A DNA stretch of 34,096 bases from Oscillospiraceae bacterium. GTDB lineage: Bacteria > Bacillota > Clostridia > Oscillospirales > Oscillospiraceae. The position numbers and the translations under genes are program-made. The notes under the pieces were generated by a model that worked only from the letters and a program-made list of their open reading frames with translations, searched no databases and was not told where the DNA came from. The stretch lies in assembly GCA_021771635.1 (NCBI GenBank), contig JAETOQ010000021.1, positions 1 through 34,096 on the forward strand. The letters are read 5' to 3'. Positions 21,986-29,120 of the stretch are shown here, in pieces (position 1 is the stretch's first letter; every line of letters begins with the position of its first letter).

Positions 21986-22020
21986 ACGATTGGCGGCCCC
22001 TGGCGGGGGCCGCCAATCGT
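21986..22020. repeat. 15-bp perfect palindromic hairpin
   Basis: ACGATTGGCGGCCCC and GGGGCCGCCAATCGT pair perfectly around TGGCG. There is no T-run on either side. It lies between the GTGCAC element and the recD2 terminator and may be a remnant of another repeat. Confidence 0.6.
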
Positions 22021-22085
22021 ATCGCCGCAACGGTGAAGCATTCCGGTGCCGCAAAGCGGCGCACTCCTCCGTCCCCACCAGTGGT

Positions 22086-22109
22086 GAGAAAAAGAGGGGC
22101 GCCCCCTCT
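22086..22109 (-). terminator. Terminator of recD2
   Basis: AGAGGGG and CCCCTCT pair around GCG, followed on the minus strand by TTTTTCTC. It starts 7 bases past the recD2 stop codon. Confidence 0.88.
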
Positions 22110-22115
22110 TCAGGT

Positions 22116-24320
22116 TCACCCCTCGCTGTGGACCAATCTCCACCGCAGGCCGGAATACCGCTTCTGCTGGCGATCGTTCGCCGCCATGGCCCGGATGGCG
22201 GCATCATCCCCCACGATGATCAGCAGTTCCCGCGCCCGGGTCAGGGCGGTATACAGCACGCCCCGGACCATCAGAGACTGAGCCGCCGGCATGGCGGCCA
22301 TCACCACCGCCCGATATTCGCTGCCCTGGGCCTTGTGGACCGTCATGGCGTAGGCAAGGTCCACCTCATTCAGCATCTCCACGCCGTAGAGGGCCGCGCG
22401 CCCGTCAAAATCCACCGCCAGCCACTCACCGGAGGGATCGATCTGCACGATCTTCCCCACATCGCCGTTGAACATGCCGGTGCCCACGGTGCCGTCCGCC
22501 TTCTCCCAAACCACGTCGTAGTCGTTTCGTGTCTGCATGATGCGGTCGCCCTCCCGGAAGAGCCGCTCGCCCCACTGGATCTCCCGCTTGTCCGGCCTCG
22601 GGGGATTCAGTGTCTCCTGCAGGCAGCGGTTCAGGTTCACGGTGCCGCTGGCGCCCTTCCGGGTGGGAGACAGGACCTGGATCTGGTCCGCCGGGATGCC
22701 CATCTTCTCCGGCAGGCGAGTCCTGCACAGCTCCACCACCGTGGACACCGTCCGCTCGGCGTCCCGGCGGCAGAGGAAGAAGAAGTCCCCCTGGTCGTTG
22801 GTCAGCTGGGGCGGCTGGCCCATGTTCACCGTGTGGGCGTTGCGGATGATGGCGGACTGCTCCGCCTGGCGGAACACCTCCCGCAGAAAGACCGTCCGCA
22901 CCCGGCCGCTGCGGATCAGGTCGGAGAACACGTTCCCCGCCCCCACAGAGGGCAGCTGGTCCGCGTCGCCCACCAGCACCAGCCGGGTGCCGGGCCGCAG
23001 CGCCCGCAGAAGCGCCGAAAACAGCGGCAGGTCTACCATGGACATCTCGTCCACGATCACCGCGTCCGCCTCCAGGGGCTCTTTTTCCGATTTTGTAAAC
23101 GTCACCTGATGGGCAGACTCATTCCAATTCATCCCCAAAAGGCGGTGGACGGTCTGGGCCTCCATGCCCGTCAGCTCGCTCATGCGCTTTGCCGCCCGCC
23201 CGGTGGGCGCCGCCAGCACGATGTCCAGGCCCATCTTCTGAAACAGTGCCACGATGCCCCGCACTGTGGTGGTCTTGCCGGTGCCGGGGCCGCCGGTCAG
23301 GATCAGGACTCCCTCCCGGGCCGCCGCCTGCACCGCCTGCCGCTGCTGGGGCGCGTAGGTGATGCCCTGCTCCCGCTGGATCTCCTCCACAGTCTTTTCG
23401 GCCTGGCGGCTCTCATCGGCCTCCGCGGACAACAGATTGTTCAGCCGCGCGCAGGCGGAGACCTCCGCCTCCCACAGCCGCCGGAGGTAGCAGGCCTCCA
23501 CATTCGCCACCTGTTCCTGCACCACGACCCGCCGGTCCACCAGGTCGTCCAGAGCCTGCTCCACCAGCTCCGGCGGACAGTCCAGCAGCTGGCAGGTGGC
23601 GGCCACCAGCTTATTCCGGGGCAGGAACACGTGGCCGTTGTTTTCATTGTGGGACAGTTCAAAGGTCACCGCCGCCTGCAGCCGTTCGCCGCTGTCGGCG
23701 GACAGCCCTAAGCTCATGGCGATCTCATCCGTGACGGAAAATTCCACGCCGCAGGCATCAGTGGAGAGCAGGTACGGGTTCCCCTGCACCATTTCCAGCG
23801 CCGCGTCCCCGTACTGCTGCCGCAGCTGCATGGCCAGCACCGGCGGCAGCTGGTACTGCGCCAAAAAAGCCATCAGCCGCCGCAGGCCCATGTGCCGCCG
23901 GAATCCGCCGGCGATCTCCTGGGCCTTTTTGGCGGTGATGCCCTTGATCGTCCGCAGGCGCTCCGGCTCCCGCTCCAGAATATCCAGTGTCTCCGCGCCG
24001 AATCGGTCCACGATGCGCCGGGCGGTGGCGGGGCCGACACCTTTGCAGATGCCGGAGGAGAGGTAGCTGAAGATCTCCTCCTCATCCTCCGGCAGTGCCC
24101 GTTCCAGTTCCAATACCCGCAGCTGCTCCCCGTGCTGAGGGTGCGTCTCCCACACGCCGGACACCGTCAGATGCTCCCCCGGCGCCACGCAGGGGATACA
24201 GCCCACCACCGTGATGATCTCCCCCTCCTCCGTCAAAAGACGGAGCACGGTATATCCATTTTCGGCGTTTTGAAAAATAACGCTATGTACGGTGCCCTCG
24301 CGGCAGGTCATCTCTTCCAT
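22116..24320 (-). CDS. recD2: RecD2 family ATP-dependent 5'-3' DNA helicase
   Basis: A 734-aa SF1B helicase acting in replication and repair without RecBC. An N-terminal OB-like region (1-80) leads to helix-hairpin-helix segments (GICKGVGPATARRIVDRFG, about 90-108, and TIKGITAKKAQEIAGG). Walker A is GGPGTGKT (343-350) and Walker B/motif II is VIVDEMSMVD (421-430). Motif III is LVLVGDADQLPSVGAG. The C-terminal part has YAMTVHKAQGSEY (motif V) and LYTALTRARELLIIVGD (motif VI). Length is normal for RecD2. It follows a small membrane protein by 21 bases, and the pair is bracketed by inverted GTGCAC elements. Confidence 0.95.
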   Translation of the reverse strand: MEEMTCREGTVHSVIFQNAENGYTVLRLLTEEGEIITVVGCIPCVAPGEHLTVSGVWETHPQHGEQLRVLELERALPEDEEEIFSYLSSGICKGVGPATARRIVDRFGAETLDILEREPERLRTIKGITAKKAQEIAGGFRRHMGLRRLMAFLAQYQLPPVLAMQLRQQYGDAALEMVQGNPYLLSTDACGVEFSVTDEIAMSLGLSADSGERLQAAVTFELSHNENNGHVFLPRNKLVAATCQLLDCPPELVEQALDDLVDRRVVVQEQVANVEACYLRRLWEAEVSACARLNNLLSAEADESRQAEKTVEEIQREQGITYAPQQRQAVQAAAREGVLILTGGPGTGKTTTVRGIVALFQKMGLDIVLAAPTGRAAKRMSELTGMEAQTVHRLLGMNWNESAHQVTFTKSEKEPLEADAVIVDEMSMVDLPLFSALLRALRPGTRLVLVGDADQLPSVGAGNVFSDLIRSGRVRTVFLREVFRQAEQSAIIRNAHTVNMGQPPQLTNDQGDFFFLCRRDAERTVSTVVELCRTRLPEKMGIPADQIQVLSPTRKGASGTVNLNRCLQETLNPPRPDKREIQWGERLFREGDRIMQTRNDYDVVWEKADGTVGTGMFNGDVGKIVQIDPSGEWLAVDFDGRAALYGVEMLNEVDLAYAMTVHKAQGSEYRAVVMAAMPAAQSLMVRGVLYTALTRARELLIIVGDDAAIRAMAANDRQQKRYSGLRWRLVHSEG

Positions 24321-24341
24321 GTGTGTCCTCTTTCAGGGAAT

Positions 24342-24665
24342 CTATCCCACGTAAAATTCTTTCGCGTCTACCAGATCCGCGTTCCGCTCCCGGTCCGCCA
24401 GATACTGGGCCATACCCCGGGCGTCCTCTGTCAGGCCGCAGTCCGCCAGAACGATCTTCGCCCCCGGCAGCTGCCCCTGGACCCGCCGCAGCTCCCGCAC
24501 GTCCGCCTCCATGGCCAGTGCGTCCCCCCGGAGGGGCAGGACCAGCAGAAGGCCCGGGATCGTGGGCCGTCCCGCGTGCAGGAGCGCCCCCGCCACGAAC
24601 CAGACCACCGTTGTCAGTCCCACGGCGGAGAAGAATGCCAGTAACCCGTCTTGCAGCAATACCAT
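24342..24665 (-). CDS. Small membrane-anchored protein of unknown function
   Basis: A 107-aa protein with one or two N-terminal hydrophobic segments (about residues 8-45, SAVGLTTVVWFVAGALL and TIPGLLLVLPL) and a polar C-terminal half beginning RGDALAMEADVRELRRVQG. I do not recognise the family; the pattern LPLRGD-x-n-E-x-VRELR then LADCGLT faintly recalls the start of a family 2 glycosyltransferase but lacks its catalytic part. I chose ATG 24665, which follows GAGGTGAT; longer in-frame versions run back into the repeat element. It is 21 bases ahead of recD2, so co-transcription is likely. Confidence 0.6.
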   Translation of the reverse strand: MVLLQDGLLAFFSAVGLTTVVWFVAGALLHAGRPTIPGLLLVLPLRGDALAMEADVRELRRVQGQLPGAKIVLADCGLTEDARGMAQYLADRERNADLVDAKEFYVG

Positions 24666-24830
24666 TCTGATCACCTCGGAACAGTCTATGCCGCAGGGGT
24701 TGTCCGAGGTCATTCCCTGTGGATCTTGTTCCGGTTTCTCCCGAAAGGCGGTGTTCTCTGTGGGAAAATGGGTTTTTCCGCCTGACAAGGCGGGGAGAGG
24801 GATTGCACGGCAAAGCCGTGCGGGAATTTT

Positions 24831-25445
24831 GCACCCCCCATTTTCTTTTCCGGCAGGAAAAGAAAACCCTCCAGAGGGCCTTCTCGCCGCTACGCGGCTC
24901 ACCTTGGCGGGCCGTGCACGGTCCAAAAGAAAAGTGCTTTTGGAGTCCAACTTTACCCCCTTGGGGCAAAGTTGGACGGACGGGAGTTGGTGGTTAGATG
25001 TGCCACCAAGTCCGGAAATCTTCTGCCGGGTGCGCTATACCCGGTACTTCGTAGGGGCCGATGCCTACATCGGCCCTTGCTTCCCCGCATTTGTAGGCGT
25101 GGGTGCAGGGTCGGGGTGGCCACTGCAAGGCTTTCAGCAACAAGCCCCGCTGCCGCTGCCCCGGCGCTCCAGGCCAGCGGCAGCGAAAAGGAACGCTGGT
25201 CCTTTCAGTCTTTGCCCGACCTCGCAATTCCGATTCGCGTGGCGCAAGATTGAAATCTTCAGCAAGACCGGACCCGCGCCCAACGCTTCAGGTAGCCTCG
25301 ACCACCATGGTCTCTTGCTGGGACTCCCGTATTTTAAGCAAATAAGGCGCATTCAGCGCCGTTTTGCGCCCAAGCGTTTTTTCTCTTTGGACCGTGCACG
25401 GCCCCGTTTCTCTTTTTTGCGCCCCAAAAAGAGAAATGGGGGTGC
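24831..25445 (+). repeat. GTGCAC element, copy 2 (about 615 bp)
   Basis: Same plan as copy 1 but on the opposite strand. The left end has GCACCCCCCATTTTCTTTTC and a hairpin (TTTTCTTTTCC/GGAAAAGAAAA), then GGGCCGTGCACGGTCCAAAA. A hairpin GTCCAACTTT/AAAGTTGGAC follows. The right end in inverse reads TGCACCCCCATTTCTCTTTT, then GGGGCCGTGCACGGTCCAAA. The conserved block 25030-25102 includes GCTATACCCGGTACTTCG and TAGGGGCCGATGCCTACA. Flanking mini-hairpins GCACGGCAAAGCCGTGC (24815-24831) and GTCCGGCAAAGCCGGAC (25452-25468) may extend the ends. The gap 24666-24800 before it holds no gene that I can support. Confidence 0.75.
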
Positions 25446-25499
25446 ATTCCCGTCCGGCAAAGCCGGACATCTCCCCGCCCCGCCCGCAGGCGGAACCCC

Positions 25500-25706
25500 T
25501 CACCGCTGGTCCGAGCGTCCCACCAGATAGTCGATGGAGACGCCGAAGTGGTCCGCCAGTTTCCAGGCATTTTCCAGGTTGGGGAGGTTCGCTCCCCTCT
25601 CAAATCTCTGATAATGGCGCTCCGCAATTCCGATTGCCTCCGCCACCTGAACTTGCGTCTCGCCGCTCTCCTTCCGCAATTCCCGTACTCTCTCTCTAAA
25701 AATCAT
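25500..25706 (-). CDS. XRE family transcriptional regulator
   Basis: A 68-aa Cro/CI-type repressor made of one helix-turn-helix domain: FRERVRELRKESGETQVQVA, then EAIGIAERHYQRFERGANLP and LADHFGVSIDYLVGRSD, the standard ending of this family. ATG 25706 follows AGAGGGG. It is divergent from a 69-aa gene at 25799 and the intergenic region carries an 18-bp direct repeat over the promoters, so it probably represses itself and its neighbour. Such pairs are common in integrated elements, but no phage or plasmid gene is nearby. Confidence 0.9.
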   Translation of the reverse strand: MIFRERVRELRKESGETQVQVAEAIGIAERHYQRFERGANLPNLENAWKLADHFGVSIDYLVGRSDQR

Positions 25707-25722
25707 ATTTCCCCTCTTGACA

Positions 25723-25779
25723 TGACATTTTTGTGGTGTTAGTATAATACTACAAAGTGCATGACACAAATGTGGTGTT
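25723..25779. promoter_or_regulatory. Direct-repeat operator in the divergent intergenic region
   Basis: TGACATTTTTGTGGTGTT (25723-25740) and TGACACAAATGTGGTGTT (25762-25779) match at 15 of 18 positions. They are 39 bp apart, close to four helical turns, so bound repressors would sit on the same face. The second copy covers the -35 of the regulator's promoter and the first lies over its transcription start. Between them AGTATAATACT supplies -10 sequences for both directions. Confidence 0.65.
25741..25769 (-). promoter_or_regulatory. Promoter of the XRE regulator
   Basis: On the minus strand TTGTGT (25769-25764) and TATACT (25746-25741) are 17 bp apart. On the plus strand TATAAT (25743-25748) could serve the gene at 25799, with TTGACA at 25717-25722; the spacing there is a long 20 bp, so an activator or a different -35 may be involved. 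Confidence 0.55.
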
Positions 25780-25798
25780 TCTGAAAGGTGGTCATCAA

Positions 25799-26008
25799 AT
25801 GTCTGATTTCATGAAAAAATTCTACGCCCAGTACATCAAACCCCAGCTGGACGCCGCGCCTCCGGAGGAATACGAGATGCATTTGGACCTGCTGAAAAAC
25901 GAACTGGGATACCACGCACTGGAAAGCTATGATAAAACGCTGGAATTCACCGCCATCCACGCCTTTTTGCTGGGACTGCGCGTCGGGCAGGGCCTTCCCC
26001 AGGCATGA
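25799..26008 (+). CDS. Small protein divergent from the XRE regulator
   Basis: A 69-aa, mostly helical, soluble protein beginning MSDFMKKFYAQYIKP. I do not recognise it with confidence; the closing pattern (F-x5-FLLGLRVGQGL) recalls small clostridial DUF proteins such as the DUF6809 type. ATG 25799 follows AAAGGTGG. It ends 3 bases before the converging ybeY stop. Because it shares an operator with the XRE gene it may be its regulated partner, but nothing in it indicates a toxin. Confidence 0.7.
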   Translation: MSDFMKKFYAQYIKPQLDAAPPEEYEMHLDLLKNELGYHALESYDKTLEFTAIHAFLLGLRVGQGLPQA

Positions 26009-26011
26009 TCC

Positions 26012-26506
26012 TCACCGGGTGATGCCCAGCTCTCCCAAAATCGCCTCTTCCCGCGCCCGCATCTGGGCCTTCATGGGCCCCTCGTCCAGATGATCATAGC
26101 CCAGCAGGTGCAAAATGGAATGTGTCACTAAGTACGCCAGCTCCCGGCGGCCCGAGTGTCCATACTCCTTGGCCTGGGCCGCCGCGTGCTCCATGGAGAT
26201 CACCATGTCCCCCAGAGGGATCAGCCCTGTGCCGGGGTCCGCGTCCTCCTCCGTGGGCAGTTCGCCGGGAGCAAGGTCAAACTCCGGGAAGCTCAGCACG
26301 TCTGTGGGCCGGTCCACCTGGCGCATATCCCGGTTGATCTGGTGGATGCCCTGGTCATCTGTCAGCAGCACGTCCACCTCGCAGGGAAGCTCCATGCCCT
26401 CCGCCGCCAGCGCCGTGCGGATGACCTTGCGGATCAGGGCGCAGGTCCGCTCATTGGCCGCGCCGGGGACGTCGGCGGTGACAGGGATATAATGCCGCTT
26501 TGCCAT
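26012..26506 (-). CDS. ybeY: rRNA maturation endoribonuclease YbeY
   Basis: A 164-aa zinc-dependent endoribonuclease that helps 16S rRNA 3'-end maturation and ribosome quality control. The metal motif HSILHLLGYDH supplies H129, H133 and H139; the usual HGxLHLxGYDH has glycine where this has serine. RPTDVLSFP and IPLGDMVIS are the other conserved blocks. The ATG at 26506 comes 1 base after the phoH stop. It is the last gene of yqfC-yqfD-phoH-ybeY, an order widely conserved in spore formers. Confidence 0.95.
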   Translation of the reverse strand: MAKRHYIPVTADVPGAANERTCALIRKVIRTALAAEGMELPCEVDVLLTDDQGIHQINRDMRQVDRPTDVLSFPEFDLAPGELPTEEDADPGTGLIPLGDMVISMEHAAAQAKEYGHSGRRELAYLVTHSILHLLGYDHLDEGPMKAQMRAREEAILGELGITR

Positions 26507-26507
26507 G

Positions 26508-27482
26508 TTATTTCCGCCCCTTTCCGCCGTTTTTCGCCGTCTCATAGTCCTCATAGGCCTTCACGATCCGCTGGACCATCACGTGGCGCACCACGTCGGC
26601 GTTGGTGAGCTGGCAGATGCCGATGCCCTCCACCTTCTTCAGCACCCGCATGGCCTCCTTCAGGCCGGAGGCCTTGCCGTCCGGCAGGTCGATCTGTGTC
26701 ACGTCGCCGGTGATGACGATCTTGGAGCCGAAGCCCAGGCGGGTCAGGAACATCTTCATCTGCTCCCGGCTGGTGTTCTGGGCCTCGTCCAGGATGATAA
26801 AGCTGTCGTCCAGGGTCCGGCCCCGCATATAGGCCAGGGGCGCCACCTCGATGTTGCCCCGCTCCAGGTATTTCTGATAGGTCTCGGCCCCCAGCATGTC
26901 GAACAGGGCGTCGTACAGGGGCCGCAGGTACGGGTCCACCTTGCTCTGCAAGTCCCCGGGCAGGAAGCCCAGCCGCTCGCCGGCCTCCACCGCCGGACGG
27001 GTGAGGATGATGCGGTTGACCTGCTTGTCCCGGAAGGCCTGGACGGCGGCGGCCACCGCCAAATAGGTCTTGCCGGTGCCCGCCGGGCCCACGCCGATGG
27101 TGACGGTGTTCTTCAGCACGGACTGAATATACTCCTTCTGTCCGATGGTCTTGGGCTTGATGGGGCGGCCCTTGGCGGAGATGCACAGCACATCGCCGGT
27201 CAGCTCCGTGATCTGCTCCTCTTTTCCGGCCCGCACCAGGCCGATGACGTAGCGGACGTTCTGCTCCCCGATGGCCTCGCCCCGGGAGGAGAGCGTCAGC
27301 AGTGCCTGGATGGCCTTTGCCGCCAGCATGGTCTCCTCCGGCTCTCCGGATACCCGCAGCTCCCCCTCCCGGTTCACCACGGTGACGGAGAATTCCTGCT
27401 CCAGCAGGCGGATGTTCTCATCAAAAGATCCAAAGATGTTCACGGCCTGCTCCAGCCGCTCGATGCTGATCCTCTGTTCCAA
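26508..27482 (-). CDS. phoH: PhoH family P-loop ATPase
   Basis: A 324-aa cytoplasmic ATPase of the PhoH (YbeZ) type, thought to act with YbeY in RNA metabolism. An N-terminal KH-like part (about 20-110) precedes the ATPase domain with Walker A GPAGTGKT (132-139), ILTRPAVEAGERLGFLPGDL and Walker B SFIILDEAQN. Length is normal. I chose TTG 27482, 8 bases after AGGAG, because the next upstream codons do not resemble the family; GTG 27491 is possible and an in-frame ATG at 27596 would overlap yqfD. The use of TTG is unproven. Confidence 0.93.
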   Translation of the reverse strand: MEQRISIERLEQAVNIFGSFDENIRLLEQEFSVTVVNREGELRVSGEPEETMLAAKAIQALLTLSSRGEAIGEQNVRYVIGLVRAGKEEQITELTGDVLCISAKGRPIKPKTIGQKEYIQSVLKNTVTIGVGPAGTGKTYLAVAAAVQAFRDKQVNRIILTRPAVEAGERLGFLPGDLQSKVDPYLRPLYDALFDMLGAETYQKYLERGNIEVAPLAYMRGRTLDDSFIILDEAQNTSREQMKMFLTRLGFGSKIVITGDVTQIDLPDGKASGLKEAMRVLKKVEGIGICQLTNADVVRHVMVQRIVKAYEDYETAKNGGKGRK

Positions 27483-27538
27483 ATCTGTCACTCCTATTGC
27501 TTCTGTATCCTGCCGGCGGGATGGGTGTCTCACGAAAC

Positions 27539-28735
27539 TCAGCCCGCCGATGCCTGTGTATAAATGGGGACGCTCTCCCCGATCTGCTCCTCGCACTCCG
27601 CCTTCAGCGTCACCAGCAGGGTATCGCCCTTCTGCCGGGCGGAACAGAGGGTGGACTTCACCGTGCCATAGGGTTCCACCAGGCTGTGCAGGTATTCCGT
27701 CAGCACGGCCTCCGCCGCCTTTTCCGCCTGGGCCGGTGACTGTTCCACCGAAACCGTCTCGTAAAAGCGGTACTGTTCTGTCACCAATGTCACCGGCAGG
27801 GGCACGCCCAGCAGAGACCAGGGACGTCTGTTGGTTATTTTATCATATTCCGCCCCTTCGATGCTACTGTTTCTAAAGAATTTTACGCGGTGTGTGCCAA
27901 ATATCAGAGATATGCCCAGCTTTTCCTCCCCGGTGTACTGTTTTTCCTCCGCTTGCAGGGGCACGGCGGTATCCAGGGAGTACCAGGTCCTGGCGGTAAC
28001 GGTCCCCATTCCCGTCAGGACGCGGGCCCCCACGGTCTCCGTGTCCTCCACGCCGGAGATCAGGAGCTGCCCCTCCGCCACGGAAGTCCCCGGCAGAACG
28101 CAGGCCACGCCGTCCAGCGCCCGGACCTTCAGCACCAGTCCGGCCCGCCTTGCCACCACGTTGGCGGGCTCCCGCTTGCTCACCAGCTCCGGCACCGGCC
28201 TTCGCTCCCGCACCTGGACATTGGCCCGGCACCCGGAGACGTTGACGGCGATCCAGCTCAATTCTGGGATATCCAGCAATACGTGGTTGCGGATATCCTC
28301 TCCGTCCAGGCCCAGGCCGAAGGAGCCCAGCCCCACGCCGTTTTTCTCCAGCGCCCGCAGGATCTGCTCTGTGGGTACTGTCTCGTTCCCCTCCACGGCA
28401 AAATCCCAGATGAAGAAGGACCCCAGAAACAATCCCAGGCCGCAGGCCACCAGTCCGGTCATCAGGGCCGTCCGGTGGCGGAAGCGGCCCAGGAAATAGG
28501 GCGCGCCCTCCCGCCGCACCACCGTCAGCGTGCAGTCCAGATTTTTGGCCGCCCGCCGCAGGGTATGCCAGTCCTTCCGGCTGAGGCGGCAGGTAAAGGC
28601 GGTGGGGGACTCCCATTCCAGGTCCCAGAAGGACAGGTCCCTGGCGCCGCACAGGTTCAGGACCCGCTCCGGAAAGGCGCTCTCCGCCCGGACCCGGAGC
28701 TGTCCCCGCAGGCGGTTGACGATCTCATTCAGCAT
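27539..28735 (-). CDS. yqfD: Sporulation protein YqfD
   Basis: A 398-aa protein with one membrane segment at about residues 90-112 (GLVACGLGLFLGSFFIWDF) and a large extracytoplasmic part. The N-terminal region LNLCGARDLSFWDLEWES and WHTLRRAAKNLDC, and the later FAVEGNETVPTEQILRAL (POTRA/FtsQ-like start) fit the YqfD family, which is expressed in the mother cell under sigma-E and required for efficient sporulation. It starts 4 bases after the yqfC stop. Confidence 0.92.
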   Translation of the reverse strand: MLNEIVNRLRGQLRVRAESAFPERVLNLCGARDLSFWDLEWESPTAFTCRLSRKDWHTLRRAAKNLDCTLTVVRREGAPYFLGRFRHRTALMTGLVACGLGLFLGSFFIWDFAVEGNETVPTEQILRALEKNGVGLGSFGLGLDGEDIRNHVLLDIPELSWIAVNVSGCRANVQVRERRPVPELVSKREPANVVARRAGLVLKVRALDGVACVLPGTSVAEGQLLISGVEDTETVGARVLTGMGTVTARTWYSLDTAVPLQAEEKQYTGEEKLGISLIFGTHRVKFFRNSSIEGAEYDKITNRRPWSLLGVPLPVTLVTEQYRFYETVSVEQSPAQAEKAAEAVLTEYLHSLVEPYGTVKSTLCSARQKGDTLLVTLKAECEEQIGESVPIYTQASAG

Positions 28736-28739
28736 AGCG

Positions 28740-29030
28740 CTACCTCACCCACTCCACGGCGTCGATCCGACCGCCGATCCGCAGTTCTTCCCCCGTCATG
28801 GCAAGGAGCGTCAGGCGCTCCCCCTTTACCCGGAGGACTCCGGCGGAGGTGTTGGCGTCGATCTGCTCCTGGCTGTACGCCAGGATGCCGGTGTGGTGCT
28901 CCAGATACAATTGACGGCTTCCCACCATCTCCAGGCGGGGCAGGCCCGCCACCACATCCGCCGGCAGGTCGAATAGCTCCGCCACTGTGCTGAGGACGCC
29001 GCTCTCTTTTTCCTTCCGATTTCGCTCCAT
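28740..29030 (-). CDS. yqfC: Sporulation protein YqfC (YabP/YqfC family)
   Basis: A 96-aa soluble protein. TVAELFDLPADVVAGLPRLE, EHHTGILAYSQEQI and the ending VKGERLTLLAMTGEELRIGG match the YabP/YqfC family in order and length. ATG 29030 follows GGGGTG; an earlier in-frame start at 29099 adds 23 residues of no family character. It heads the yqfC-yqfD-phoH-ybeY unit and has a sigma-E-like -10 box upstream. Confidence 0.92.
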   Translation of the reverse strand: MERNRKEKESGVLSTVAELFDLPADVVAGLPRLEMVGSRQLYLEHHTGILAYSQEQIDANTSAGVLRVKGERLTLLAMTGEELRIGGRIDAVEWVR

Positions 29031-29048
29031 ACAGTTCACCCCATCCTG

Positions 29049-29056
29049 ACTGTATG
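29049..29056 (-). promoter_or_regulatory. Sigma-E-like -10 box of yqfC
   Basis: CATACAGT on the minus strand matches the sigma-E -10 consensus CATACAnT at every defined position and lies about 19 bases before the yqfC start codon. A -35 with the ATATT core is not clear at the expected distance (upstream sequence TGCAAGTT), so this is a partial match, supported by the known sigma-E control of yqfCD in Bacillus. Confidence 0.4.
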
Positions 29057-29120
29057 ACGGAGCGGCCGGAAACTTGCATGGCATCCGCCTCCGCCGCATA
29101 GAAATCTCCCGGTGATGTGT

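Noticed and set aside
21495..23711. Plus-strand ORF of 738 codons across the GTGCAC element and recD2
   Set aside because: It is antisense to the well-supported recD2 helicase and its first part crosses the hairpin-rich repeat. No motif or ribosome binding site.
24781..24800. Hairpin CCGCCTGACAAGGCGG as a terminator or promoter part
   Set aside because: The T-run lies before the stem on the plus strand and is an A-run on the minus strand after it, so neither direction fits.
25500..26008. Toxin-antitoxin system
   Set aside because: The XRE gene could be an antitoxin, but the 69-aa partner is divergent rather than in tandem and shows no RelE, HigB, HipA or similar motif.
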